DNA from: Thermomicrobiales bacterium
GTDB lineage: Bacteria; Chloroflexota; Chloroflexia; Thermomicrobiales; UBA6265
Assembly (NCBI GenBank): GCA_041390825.1
Contig: JAWKPF010000013.1
Span: 69,248 to 133,247, forward strand
Direction: 5' to 3'
Length of the DNA: 64,000 bases
Shown here: piece after piece, positions 9,403 through 17,742 of the stretch
Layout of the letters: the number at the start of each line of letters is the position of its first letter
Numbering within the stretch: position 1 is the first letter of the stretch
Made by a program: the position numbers and the translations under genes
Notes under the pieces: generated by a model
Database searches by the model: none
What the model was told of the DNA's origin: nothing
The model's input: the letters and a program-made list of their open reading frames with translations, nothing else

Positions 9403-9994
9403 GACCTGATCCTTTGGCGGAGTCGATACCCGCGAGTGTTCTGAGCTGAAGCAGCGCCCGGTATTGCGCTGCTCTGATCGCCTGGTGGCTCTTGCCCAGA
9501 ATGCTGGCGATTTCCTTGTCGGTCAGTCCTTGCAACCGAAGTTCCACGACCTCGCGTTGCAGATCGGGCAGCTTGTCGAGTAGCTCGGTGACCCGCAACA
9601 TCTCGGTGGCTGCGATCGCCTGGTCTTCGGGCGATGCTGCTTCGTCGGCAATCTCCTCGGCCCAGTCGATCGAGGCAGACTGTTTGGATGACCGGTAGGC
9701 GTCGACGATGACGTTGTGCGCGATGGTGAAGAGCCAGGAGTGGAAGCGATCCCGGTCCTTGCACGACTTCAGATTGGCGAAGGCCCGCATGAAGGTGGTT
9801 TGCGCGGCATCCTCGGCGGATTCGCGGTTACCGAGGCAGCGATGGCAGTAGCGGTGAACGGGATCCCGGTACCGCTGGAAGATCTCGAGGAACGCCGCTG
9901 GTTCGGCCAATGCCCGCTCGACCAGCTGACGGTCCGTCATTTCGGCATCTCGAGGGCGATCGATGGCCATCGTCCGTGCCTGCAGCGTGCTCAC
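9389..9994 (-). CDS. ECF-type RNA polymerase sigma factor
   Basis: This is a sigma-70 family factor of the extracytoplasmic-function type. Region 2 is seen as FLEIFQRYRDPVHRYCHRC, then DAAQTTFMRAFANL and WLFTIAHNVIVDAYR. Region 4 is seen as LPDLQREVVELRLQGLTDKE followed by an AIRAAQYRALLQLR recognition helix. It heads a three-gene unit with the membrane PQQ protein and the SnoaL/cupin protein. The frame opens at a GTG at 9994 with GGAG 8 bases upstream. The family normally begins near MTDRQLVERA, so the ATG at 9970 or 9940 may be the true start, especially if the candidate promoter at 10008-10032 is real. It probably controls a stress or nutrient regulon. Confidence 0.9.
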   Translation of the reverse strand: MSTLQARTMAIDRPRDAEMTDRQLVERALAEPAAFLEIFQRYRDPVHRYCHRCLGNRESAEDAAQTTFMRAFANLKSCKDRDRFHSWLFTIAHNVIVDAYRSSKQSASIDWAEEIADEAASPEDQAIAATEMLRVTELLDKLPDLQREVVELRLQGLTDKEIASILGKSHQAIRAAQYRALLQLRTLAGIDSAKGSGHVER

Positions 9995-10007
9995 CCGAGT
10001 GCTCCGA

Positions 10008-10032
10008 GACTGCTACCAGATACATACCGTTC
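10008..10032 (-). promoter_or_regulatory. Possible autoregulated ECF promoter
   Basis: On the minus strand GAAC (10032-10029) is followed after 18 bases by GTCTC. This resembles the GGAAC-N16/17-GTC pattern of ECF-sigma promoters that drive their own sigma gene. Transcription from it would begin almost at the GTG at 9994, which would favour a downstream start codon. Only weakly supported. Confidence 0.28.
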
Positions 10033-10075
10033 ACAGGGATAGACTGCAAGCGCTCCGATTTGTGACGCAGGGGAA

Positions 10076-10176
10076 GCAGGCAGCACGCGGCAGGCAGCAC
10101 GCAGAACGAGCCGGCAGCCGCGTTCGTCTCCCTGGACTCCGGGCCCCGGACTCCGGACTCTCGACTCTGGCCTCTC
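10076..10176. repeat. Two heptanucleotide tandem arrays
   Basis: Array one (10076-10110) reads GCAGGCA, GCACGCG, GCAGGCA, GCACGCA, GAACGAG. Array two (10134-10176) reads GGACTCC, GGGCCCC, GGACTCC, GGACTCT, CGACTCT, GGCCTCT. Both have a period of seven bases with a position-specific pattern but different sequence. The second array ends 2 bases from the stop codon of the ABC permease gene (10179). They fill most of the gap between that gene and the sigma-factor gene. Confidence 0.75.
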
Positions 10177-10178
10177 CC

Positions 10179-11249
10179 CTACACCGAGCGGGCGTCCCAG
10201 CGGAAGAAGCGGATCGCGATGAGGACCGAGACCAGGGCGGTGGCGCCGAGGATGACCCAATCCATCCAGATGGCGTCCAGCCCCTTGCCGCGGGTCATGA
10301 CTTCGCGCAGCGCATCGACCAGATAGCGCAATGGGAGCAGCTTGGTGATCGGAGCCAGCCAACTCGGGGCGGAATCGATATCGAAGAAGACCCCGGAGAG
10401 GAAGAGCATCGGGAAGGTGATCAGATTGGAGTAGCTGGCCGCAGCTTCGACATTGGGCGCGATGCTGGAAACGGCGAAGCCAATGGCCAGGAAGGCAAGC
10501 GAACCAATGAAGATCGACAGGACCACCAGCAGGATGCTCCCCTGGATATCGACATCGAACAGGAAATGTGAGATCAGATAGAGGATCAGCGCCTGGGGCA
10601 CCGCGACGATGAGTTGGGAGATGACCCGGGCGGTGATGAAACTGGAAAGCGGGAAAGGCGTGATCTTGATCCGGCGCAGGATGCCCCGCTCGCGGAAGGT
10701 GACGAACGAGGTCGAAAGCCCGATCACGCCGGCGTTCATGATCGACATCGCCAGGATGCCCGGGAGCAGAAAGTCCATATAGGAGATGTCGAGCGTTTCG
10801 ACCGGTTGCGCTTCGATGGTGACCGGACTGGGACCCTGCGCCATCGAGTTCAGCACCTGGGTGATGGCGTTGATCGAGATTTGCGCGTTCGGCCCGGCGG
10901 CTTCGTCGTAATAGAGCTGGACGGTCGGAAAGCCGCCGCCTGCAGGTTCGTCGCCAAAGACGAGCACGACATCGCGGTTGCCGTCTTTGAGCTCATCCAG
11001 CTCGTCTTGCGTGTCTTCGCTGGTGGTAACCGAAAAGATATCGGTGTGTGACAGAGCCTGCGCGACCGCGGAATGGAACTCAGACGGGGCGCCGGTGAGC
11101 CCAACATCGGAGTTGAACTGATCGTTGTTGAAGACCGTGCCGAAGACCAGGATGAAGATAACCGGGAAGACGAGATTCCAGAAGAGCGCGGTGCGGTTGC
11201 GCACCGTCATCTTCAGGAACGACGTGATCATGGAAAGAAACGAGGTCAT
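10179..11249 (-). CDS. ABC-2 type transporter permease
   Basis: This 356-residue membrane subunit of an ABC-2 exporter would move drugs, lipids or polysaccharide. It has one N-terminal helix (LFWNLVFPVIFILVFGTVF), an outside loop of about 130 residues, and a five-helix C-terminal block that includes MDFLLPGILAMSIMNAGV, a cytoplasmic FRERGILRRIKITP segment typical of the family, and SNLITFPMLFLSGVFFD. Its ATG follows the TAG of the ATPase gene with no spacer, so the two are translationally coupled. The substrate cannot be told from sequence. The stop lies beside a heptanucleotide array. Confidence 0.9.
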   Translation of the reverse strand: MTSFLSMITSFLKMTVRNRTALFWNLVFPVIFILVFGTVFNNDQFNSDVGLTGAPSEFHSAVAQALSHTDIFSVTTSEDTQDELDELKDGNRDVVLVFGDEPAGGGFPTVQLYYDEAAGPNAQISINAITQVLNSMAQGPSPVTIEAQPVETLDISYMDFLLPGILAMSIMNAGVIGLSTSFVTFRERGILRRIKITPFPLSSFITARVISQLIVAVPQALILYLISHFLFDVDIQGSILLVVLSIFIGSLAFLAIGFAVSSIAPNVEAAASYSNLITFPMLFLSGVFFDIDSAPSWLAPITKLLPLRYLVDALREVMTRGKGLDAIWMDWVILGATALVSVLIAIRFFRWDARSV

Positions 11250-12284
11250 CTACGCCGCCTTTCTCCGTTGCCAGAAGCGGCGTTTGGGTTCGGTGTCATC
11301 GACATCGGTTTGCTCGGCCTCGGGTTCGAACGTGCGGCCGGTGAGCGTCAAGAAGACATCTTCCAGCGATGCCTGGTTGCTGCGGAGCTCGGTGAGCTCG
11401 ACATGGTTGGCGCGGGCGGCTTCCAGGAGACCGATCAGGGTGAGCTGCGGGTTGTCGCTGCGGAGCTCGAGCTGATCGCCATTGACCGACACATCGCGGG
11501 AACCGGGGATCTCCCGTAGTTGGCGCTCATCGAGCGCACCGTCCCGCATGCGGGCGGAGATGGTGGCCTCGACATCGATTGCCTCGATGAGGCCAACCGG
11601 CGTATCGAGCGCGATGATCTTGCCGCGGTCCATGACTGCAATCCGGTCGCAGAGGATTTCCGCCTCTTCCATGTAGTGCGTCGTAAGCACGACCGTGGAA
11701 CCCTGGTCGCGCACGTCGCGCACGGTTTGCCAGAGCTCACGGCGCGCGCCGGGATCGAGCCCGGTGGTTGGTTCGTCGAGGAAGACCACCACCGGATCGT
11801 TGACCAGCCCAAGCGCGATCGAGAGGCGTTGCTGCTGGCCACCGGAGAGCTGATTGGCCTGAGCGTTGCGCTTGTCGAGCAGGCCGACCATGCCGAGCAA
11901 GTGTTCCACCCGCGCGGGTGAGGAATCGACGCTGTAGAGATCGGCGAAGAGCTTGATCAGCTCGGAGGCGGTCAGATAGTCGAAGAGCGCGGTGGTTTGC
12001 AGTTGTACGCCAATGGCGCGGCGGACCTCTTCGGTTTGGCTCCGCGTGTCATACCCGGCGACCATGATGGTGCCGGCGTCGGGTTGGCGCAGGCCCTCGA
12101 TCATCTCGAGGGTGGTGGTCTTGCCAGCGCCGTTCGGTCCGAGGATGCCGAAGATTTCGCCCGACAGGACGGTGAGATCGACGCCATTCACGGCGGCCAG
12201 CGTTCCGTAGCGCTTGACGAGGCCGTTGGCTTCGATGATCGGCTGACCGGCCGGAATGTGGACGGATTGGGTCACCCTGGACAT
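11250..12284 (-). CDS. ABC transporter ATP-binding protein (DrrA/CcmA type)
   Basis: This cytoplasmic ATPase partners the ABC-2 permease encoded immediately downstream. It carries Walker A (GPNGAGKT), the signature LSGGQQQRLSIA, Walker B (VVFLDEPT) with TGLDPGARRELW, and the switch His in TTHYMEEAE. A C-terminal extension of about 100 residues (after GKIIALDTP) is of the DUF4162 kind seen in DrrA-type multidrug and antibiotic exporters. The start at 12284 is chosen for GGAAGG about 8 bases upstream; the frame remains open to 12332. The pair forms a self-contained exporter operon. Confidence 0.93.
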   Translation of the reverse strand: MSRVTQSVHIPAGQPIIEANGLVKRYGTLAAVNGVDLTVLSGEIFGILGPNGAGKTTTLEMIEGLRQPDAGTIMVAGYDTRSQTEEVRRAIGVQLQTTALFDYLTASELIKLFADLYSVDSSPARVEHLLGMVGLLDKRNAQANQLSGGQQQRLSIALGLVNDPVVVFLDEPTTGLDPGARRELWQTVRDVRDQGSTVVLTTHYMEEAEILCDRIAVMDRGKIIALDTPVGLIEAIDVEATISARMRDGALDERQLREIPGSRDVSVNGDQLELRSDNPQLTLIGLLEAARANHVELTELRSNQASLEDVFLTLTGRTFEPEAEQTDVDDTEPKRRFWQRRKAA

Positions 12285-12401
12285 GAATTCGCCTTCCGTG
12301 TCGACGCGGCAGTGCGTACCGGATCGCTCCATCGACCGCCAACGATACCGTCTTTGGCGTGATGCGACAGGATACGATCAGGAGAGCGCCAGGAGGATGA
12401 T

Positions 12402-12665
12402 ATGGCGAGAGCATCGAGACGGTTGGTGCAGGAACGGGATGGATACCGGTGCACGATCTGCGGCAGCCACGAGCAACTGGAGGTGCATCACATCGTGCCG
12501 CGGCGGTTGGGCGGTTCGAACGATCCGGAGAATTTGGTCACGGTGTGCGCGGCGTGTCATCGGCGCATGGACCGGGAATCGTTGGAGCGGGATGGGAGCG
12601 GGCACGGCGCTCCGTGGGAGGCTGGGTTGCGGGGGACGAGAGATTCCTCGGCAAGCTCGGAATGA
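12402..12665 (+). CDS. Small HNH endonuclease
   Basis: This 87-residue protein has a complete HNH nuclease core: CTICG at about 19-23, the HH pair in LEVHHIVPRR, the Asn in GGSNDPENL, and CAACHRR as the second half of the zinc site. AGGAGG sits 6-7 bases before the ATG. Stand-alone HNH proteins of this size cut or nick DNA and are found in mobile elements, restriction modules or house-keeping roles; nothing adjacent decides which. The last ten residues (GTRDSSASSE) are encoded by the first copies of the downstream 23-bp repeat, so the native C-terminus has apparently been replaced. Confidence 0.85.
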   Translation: MARASRRLVQERDGYRCTICGSHEQLEVHHIVPRRLGGSNDPENLVTVCAACHRRMDRESLERDGSGHGAPWEAGLRGTRDSSASSE

Positions 12666-12760
12666 CGGGGGCGGCAAACTCGGAATGACGGGGGCGGCAA
12701 GCTCGGAATGACGGGAGGGGGTGTGCGCGGCATGACGGGGCGGCAGGCTCGGAATGACGG
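12640..12760. repeat. 23-bp tandem repeat overlapping the end of the HNH gene
   Basis: Five units with a 23-base period start at 12656 (CTCGGAATGACGGG core at 12656, 12679, 12702 and 12748, with a diverged unit between the last two). The upstream edge (AGAGATTCCTCGGCAAG) belongs to the same family as the sequences at 18864-18890 and 20619-20646. The first unit contributes the HNH stop codon. Confidence 0.75.
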
Positions 12761-13036
12761 AGGGAGGATGCACAGATATACGTAGTGATTGTCGCGAACG
12801 AGACAGGGAATACGTGTTTTTGCCGATGGTGGGCAGGGGTGAACGGGCGCATGATGTGATCAGTGGGGAGAGGAACGTCTCTCGGCGGGCAGCCGGCCCA
12901 GGACGGTGATCGAAAGGAGCCGATACGAAAGAGGATCGACACAGTTAGGGGATGCCCCCGTGTAATTGGCAGATGGGGACGGCCGGATGTGGTACGGCTC
13001 GGGCCCCGAGATAAGTCGTAATGGAAGGATAGTGAC
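12761..13036. other. Non-coding gap before the MMPL gene
   Basis: No gene is evident here. The stretch holds small GC-rich palindromes (TAGGGG-ATG-CCCCCG near 12950 and CTCGGG-C-CCCGAG near 12995) that could be a structured leader of the MMPL gene. I could not match it to a known riboswitch. Confidence 0.4.
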
Positions 13037-15280
13037 TTGAATACAGCACGGTTTTCTACGGCGGGGTTGGCCCGCCTGAGCGCTCGGCGGCCCTGGCGCA
13101 CGATTGGTCTGTGGTTGTTGGTCCTGGTGTTGGCCGGTATGTCCGCGTCGACATTGAATGACGCACTCACGACCGAACAGGGATTCCTGAACAATCCGGA
13201 ATCGCAGCGCGGTAAGGAGCTACTGGAAGAGCGCCTGCGCGGCGAGCAGCCGATTACCGAGACGATTGTGATTCGCTCGGAGCGCCTGACGGTCGATGAT
13301 GCGGCCTTCCAGGCCAAGGTCGACGGTCTGGTGAGCGCGCTCGCCGCAACTCCGGAGCTGACCAGCTCGGTGGTTTCGTACTACTCGACCGAGAATGCGG
13401 CGCTGGTTTCCGAGGACCGGCATTCGACCATCGTTTCGGTGGTCATGAACGGCAACCTGGACGAGGCGATTGCCCGTGTGCCTGACTACCAGGCTGCGCT
13501 CGCGAGCGCTCAGAAGGATGGCGACTTCCAGATCTACTCGGTGGGCGATGCGACGATCAGCGAAACGTTCGAGCGCATCTCCGAGGAAGACCTGGCGAAG
13601 GGCGAGACGATTGGCCTGCCAGTTGCGATCCTGATTCTGATCGTGCTGTTCGGCGCGTTGGTTGCGGCTGGATTGCCAGTGATCGTCGGGTTCGTTTCCA
13701 TCTTCATCGCCATGGGGCTTTCGGCCCTGGTGGGCAAGACAACCGATCTGTCGTTCTTTGTCGTCAACATGATCTTCATGATCGGTTTGGCGGTTGGGAT
13801 CGACTATGCGCTCTTCATCATCTCCCGCTTCCGCGAGGAGCGCGCCAAGGGTGTGGCGAAGCTCGATGCCATCGCCATCACCGGTGGAACGGCCAACAAG
13901 GCAGTGCTCTTCTCGGGTGGCACCGTGGTGCTGGCGCTTTCGGGCATGTTCCTGGTGCCGGAACTGACCTTCCGCAGCCTGGGCATTGGCGCGGTGCTGG
14001 TGGTGGTCGTGGCGGTGGCCGCGAGTCTCACCCTGCTGCCGGCGATGTTGGCGCTGTTGGGTGACAAGATCAACTGGCCGCGCCTGGGCCGCAAGCAGAC
14101 GGTGACGGCCGATCCGCATCTGGTGACCTACAAGGGGTTCTGGGGCCGCGTGACCAAGCGCGTGATGGCGCATCCGGTGATCGCGCTGGTGCTTTCGGTC
14201 GGGTTGTTGCTCGCCTTCGCGCTGCCGATGATCGACATGCAGCGTGGTTCCTCCGGGGTCTCCAGTCTGCCGCAGAACACCGAGGCCGCGGCCGCTTACG
14301 CGCTGCTGGAGCGCGATTTCCCGGCCGGCATGATTGCCCCGGTGGAGATCGTGATCGATGGATCGTCCACCGATAGCGAGGTCGAGGCTGGTGTCGCAAA
14401 CCTGCTGACCGCGTTGGAGAGCGATGAGCGCTTTGGACCGGCAGCAGTGCACCCGAACACGCTGGGCACACTGACGCTGGTTTCGGTGCCCCTGACGCTG
14501 GAGCCGGACAGCCCGCTCGCGTATGAGACGATCGAGGATCTGCGCGAGCAGATCGTGCCGCCGGCCTTTGCGGGCGCGCCGGCCGAGGTGCTGGTGGCGG
14601 GTCAGGTGGCGCTGACGCAGGACATGAACTCGCTTGCCGAGGACTACCTGCCGATCGTGATCGCCTTCGTGCTGGCGCTGAGCTTCATCCTGCTGACGGT
14701 GGCGTTCCGCTCGATCGTGGTGCCGGTCAAGGCGCTGATCATGAACCTGCTGAGCGTGGGCGCGGCGTATGGCTTGATCGTGCTGGTCTTCCAGAAGGGC
14801 TATGGCGCGGACCTCTTCGGTTTCCAGACGGTGCCGATGATCGAAAGCTGGTTGCCGCTCTTCCTCTTCTCGATTCTCTTCGGGTTGAGCATGGACTATC
14901 ACGTCTTCCTGCTGAGCCGCATCCGGGAGCACTACGACCTGACGAAGGACAACAAAGAGTCGGTGGCCTTCGGTCTGCAATCGACCGCCAAGCTGATCAC
15001 TGGCGCGGCGCTCATCATGGTGGTGGTCTTCGCCGGGTTTGCGGCAGGCCGGTTGGTGATGCTGCAGCAGGTCGGATTCGGCCTGGCGGTGGCGATCCTG
15101 ATCGATGCGACGATCGTGCGCTCGATTCTGGTGCCGAGCAGCATGGTGTTGCTGGGTGACCGCAACTGGTACTTCCCGACGTGGCTCGGCTGGTTGCCGC
15201 ATGTCACGATCGAGGGTCATATGCCCTCGCTGCCGGCTGCGCCAGTCTTCGCTGCGACGAGCACCAGCGGCGACGACTAG
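13037..15280 (+). CDS. MMPL/RND-family transporter
   Basis: This 747-residue exporter has the two-fold MMPL plan: an N-terminal helix (IGLWLLVLVLAGM), an outside domain (about 40-170), five to six helices including the family motif GIDYALFIISRFREE, a second outside domain, and a second helix block with the equivalent SMDYHVFLLSRIREHYD. The paired Asp-Tyr residues are those used for proton coupling in MmpL proteins. It lacks a partner gene. The start is a TTG at 13037 with GGAAGGA about 9 bases upstream; no ATG lies nearby in frame. Substrates in this family are lipids or hydrophobic drugs; the one used here is unknown. A strong hairpin follows the stop. Confidence 0.92.
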   Translation: MNTARFSTAGLARLSARRPWRTIGLWLLVLVLAGMSASTLNDALTTEQGFLNNPESQRGKELLEERLRGEQPITETIVIRSERLTVDDAAFQAKVDGLVSALAATPELTSSVVSYYSTENAALVSEDRHSTIVSVVMNGNLDEAIARVPDYQAALASAQKDGDFQIYSVGDATISETFERISEEDLAKGETIGLPVAILILIVLFGALVAAGLPVIVGFVSIFIAMGLSALVGKTTDLSFFVVNMIFMIGLAVGIDYALFIISRFREERAKGVAKLDAIAITGGTANKAVLFSGGTVVLALSGMFLVPELTFRSLGIGAVLVVVVAVAASLTLLPAMLALLGDKINWPRLGRKQTVTADPHLVTYKGFWGRVTKRVMAHPVIALVLSVGLLLAFALPMIDMQRGSSGVSSLPQNTEAAAAYALLERDFPAGMIAPVEIVIDGSSTDSEVEAGVANLLTALESDERFGPAAVHPNTLGTLTLVSVPLTLEPDSPLAYETIEDLREQIVPPAFAGAPAEVLVAGQVALTQDMNSLAEDYLPIVIAFVLALSFILLTVAFRSIVVPVKALIMNLLSVGAAYGLIVLVFQKGYGADLFGFQTVPMIESWLPLFLFSILFGLSMDYHVFLLSRIREHYDLTKDNKESVAFGLQSTAKLITGAALIMVVVFAGFAAGRLVMLQQVGFGLAVAILIDATIVRSILVPSSMVLLGDRNWYFPTWLGWLPHVTIEGHMPSLPAAPVFAATSTSGDD

Positions 15281-15316
15281 GGACGAACCGAGGGTTCGCA
15301 CCCTGCGTATCGAGAC

Positions 15317-15355
15317 GCCCCCCTTCTTCTCCTTGTTGGAGAGGAAGGGGGTTTC
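15317..15355 (+). terminator. Rho-independent-like terminator after the MMPL gene
   Basis: CCCCCTTCTTCTCC and GGAGAGGAAGGGGG form a 14-bp stem with one G-T pair around TTGTT, followed by TTTCGTGTG. It lies about 40 bases after the stop of the MMPL gene. Confidence 0.75.
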
Positions 15356-15495
15356 GTGTGTTCGATGGCAAGAATCTGCATAGTTTCGCGCATGATACCG
15401 GTACCATGCCGTGATAGGATGGAGCCGACGGTCTGCTTTGGGTGGGACTCGTAGGTTCATACGCTGACGACGTGTCGATAGCGGAGGATAGGTGC

Positions 15496-16590
15496 ATGGA
15501 TTCACAACGGTTCGATCGAATATCACGCTCGTTTGCCGCGCGGACGACGCGGCGGCAGGCGATGCGTCAGGTTGGCGCCGGGGGTGTGCTCGGCGGGGTC
15601 GCTCTCGCGCTGGGCGCGAAGCAGTTGCAGGCGCAGGGTCCTGTGCAGACGTGCTCGTTGCCGATCATTGCCGAGGTGTATGTGGGACCGTGGCTGGGAA
15701 CGGTCTATCAGGGTACGCTGTCGCTCGATATCGGCGCGACTGGCGCGATCGACAGCGGCTCGTTCGACACGCTCGATGGACAGCACTATGCGGTGGTGGG
15801 GCATGCCGCGGGACGTGGGCTGGATGCGCGCGTCGACCTGGGGAACCAGCAGCTCCTGACGTTGACGGGCACAGCCGAGAACGCTTTCGAACTCTGCCAG
15901 GGCGCGGCGGCCGGGTCGTTCATGGGGCCCGAAATGGGCAACATGGGAACCTGGATCACGGTCGATGGGATGACGCTGGTGGGTTCGGGCGGTCCGGGGA
16001 TTACTCCCTCGGGGACGCAAACCCCGACGCCGAACCCATGCGCGGCCGTGTCGTGCCTCGAACCGCAAGTTCCCAGCGCGGATACCTGCGAGTGTGTCTG
16101 CCCGGGCGGCGAGCTGGTCTGCGGTGGCGCCTGTTGTGGAGCAGGCCAGGAATGCGCCGATCCCACCACGAGCACCTGCCAGTGCATCGCAGGAATGCAG
16201 CCATGCGGCGATCAATGCATCGGGCTTTGCAGCGAGATCGAGTATCTCGATGAGATCTCGTGCCTGTGCGTGCCCTACTGCCCGGATGCGAATTGCACCC
16301 CGGGACAAACGTTGAACATGGAAACGTGCGAGTGCGAGGATCTGCCGCTATGCCCGGGCGGAACCGTGGCGTGCGGAAGCATTTGCGCCGATCTGGAGAA
16401 CGATCCGGAACATTGCGGATCGTGCGATCACCAGTGCCCGTGGATGCCAACCGCGGACGATCAGTTGCTGCCGTCGCTCTGCGTGGCAGGCGATTGCTGC
16501 CTGGATACCGATCATCTCTGCGCGGCAGATGGCGATTGCTGCTCGGGGTCGTGCGACTTCATCTCGGGCGGCTTGCAGGTTTGCGCGTAG
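15496..16590 (+). CDS. Tat-exported cysteine-rich protein
   Basis: This 364-residue protein has a Tat signal (FAARTTRRQAMRQVGAGG, then a hydrophobic stretch ending near AKQLQAQG). Residues about 45-175 form a beta-rich domain (LGTVYQGTLSLDIGATGAID). A short Thr/Pro linker (TPSGTQTPTPNP) follows, then about 190 residues with a very high Cys content in clusters such as GACCGAGQECAD, TCQCIAG, CEC and GDCCSGSCDF, resembling disulfide-rich EGF-like or tandem Cys modules. GGAGGATAGG precedes the ATG at 15496. Tat export would let the domain fold before transport. Function unknown; adhesion or protection at the cell surface is a guess. Confidence 0.75.
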   Translation: MDSQRFDRISRSFAARTTRRQAMRQVGAGGVLGGVALALGAKQLQAQGPVQTCSLPIIAEVYVGPWLGTVYQGTLSLDIGATGAIDSGSFDTLDGQHYAVVGHAAGRGLDARVDLGNQQLLTLTGTAENAFELCQGAAAGSFMGPEMGNMGTWITVDGMTLVGSGGPGITPSGTQTPTPNPCAAVSCLEPQVPSADTCECVCPGGELVCGGACCGAGQECADPTTSTCQCIAGMQPCGDQCIGLCSEIEYLDEISCLCVPYCPDANCTPGQTLNMETCECEDLPLCPGGTVACGSICADLENDPEHCGSCDHQCPWMPTADDQLLPSLCVAGDCCLDTDHLCAADGDCCSGSCDFISGGLQVCA

Positions 16591-16679
16591 GGTTTCGCGC
16601 GTTGCCGGGCTCCCCAGGTCGGAACCAGGGGCTCACAGCACGAAGCCTCTCCGAGGCTGAGTACGACGATCGAAGCATG

Positions 16680-16711
16680 CAAAACCGCCGGCCATGTGCC
16701 GGCGGTTTTCT
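16680..16711. terminator. Perfect terminator hairpin
   Basis: AAAACCGCCGGC and GCCGGCGGTTTT form a perfect 12-bp stem around a five-base loop. It has A-run and T-run flanks, so it can work on both strands. It lies 90 bases after the Cys-rich gene. Confidence 0.8.
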
Positions 16712-16945
16712 GCGGTGACGAGCTATCAGGCGTTGGCGGGCGCGGTAGAGAAAGGTTCGCCAGGCCAGCCCGCTTCGGGATCCAGGTCATGGACTCGATT
16801 CAGGCGACCAACAAGAAGATTCGCCCGAGTGTGGTTCAGATTTTGGGATTTCCAGGATGCGTCGACGGCCGAAACGATCAGAAGTGGCGCCTGCCACGGA
16901 ATCGGCCAGAAGACGACGCGATGGACCGTTGTTGGTCTGTGACGT

Positions 16946-16965
16946 CCCACCGTTGAAACGCTGGG
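16946..16965. repeat. REP-like hairpin, copy 1
   Basis: CCCACCGTT and AACGCTGGG pair around GA with one mismatch. The same 20-base sequence recurs at 20535-20554. Two identical hairpins in non-coding gaps suggest a dispersed REP-like family. Confidence 0.6.
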
Positions 16966-17002
16966 CAGCCCAGATTGTTCGTATTCGCCGGTCACGCCCA
17001 TT

Positions 17003-17401
17003 TCCTCACGTAGCCGCAGGCCTCCGTGCCTGCCCTCCCTTCCTCACGTAGCCGCAGGCCTCCGTGCCTGCCCTCCCCTTCTTCACGTAGCCGCAGGCCT
17101 CCGTGCCTGCCCTCCCCTTCCTCACGTAGCCACAGCCCTCCGTGCCTGCCCTCCTTCCTCACGTAGCCGCAGCCCTCCGTGGCTGCTGTCTGGCGTCAAG
17201 AGCCGCCACGGAGGGCTGCGGCTACGGGGTTTGGGACAGAGCAGCCACGGAGGGCTGCGACTACGGGGTTTGGGGACAAGAGCAGCCACGGAGGGCTGCG
17301 ACTACGGGGTTTGGGGACAGGAGCAGGCACGGAGGGCTGCGCTACGGGTTTGGGGACAGGAGCAGCCACGGAGGGCTGCGGCTACGGGTTTGGGGACAGG
17401 A
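17003..17401. repeat. Large inverted array: five forward and five reverse 39-bp units
   Basis: Five units of about 39 bp with CACGTAGCCGCAGGCCTCCG-type cores begin at 17007, 17045, 17084, 17123 and 17160. They are followed by five reverse-complement units (GGAGGGCTGCGGCTACGG) ending near 17225, 17265, 17305, 17345 and 17386. Each unit contains its own small stem (GCAGCC and GGCTGC around ACGGAG). The whole 400-bp block can fold into one very long hairpin centred near 17190. It is non-coding; open frames through it are artefacts. Confidence 0.85.
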
Positions 17402-17742
17402 GGAATCCAATATGAATATTCCGGGCCAAGCCCCTGGGCAATCACCTGGAATCCGTAGCGGTGCGGCCACGGCTGGTCGGTCCTGCTTCGGGCTCACGCC
17501 GGATCGAACCAGGGTGTCGATTCCCACTATCTGAACCACCCCCGACTTGCTATTGGTTGGGTGAGGTTGGTTTCGGTGAGGAAGATCTGGAGCATGCGGC
17601 GATTGTCGGGCATGTTGGCGGGATCAAGGGGTGTCGTGGGGATCCAGTGGAGACCTATGGACGTTTGCCTATTCGCTCAGACGGGTGTAGGTTCTGCAGG
17701 TAGAGGAGTGCGGGATTTGGTGTGCGACCTGAGGACGGCCGG
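17402..17742. other. Gap before the LacI-type gene
   Basis: No gene is supported between the inverted array and the LacI-like start at 17743. Short frames exist but have neither ribosome sites nor recognisable content. Confidence 0.4.

Noticed and set aside
12780..13036. Riboswitch in the MMPL leader
   Set aside because: Some GC palindromes are present, but I could not match a known aptamer core.
13220..15526. 768-residue open frame antisense to the MMPL gene
   Set aside because: Composition is rich in His, Arg and Gln with no motif; it mirrors codon bias of a high-GC gene.
16696..16956. Short open frames between the terminator and the inverted array
   Set aside because: No ribosome site, both strands equally open, no recognisable content.
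17003..17401. CRISPR array
   Set aside because: Units touch or nearly touch, spacers are not unique, and half the units are inverted; no cas genes are present.
17440..17540. tRNA-like GGTTCGATCC box on the minus strand
   Set aside because: No acceptor stem, anticodon arm or D arm can be drawn around it.
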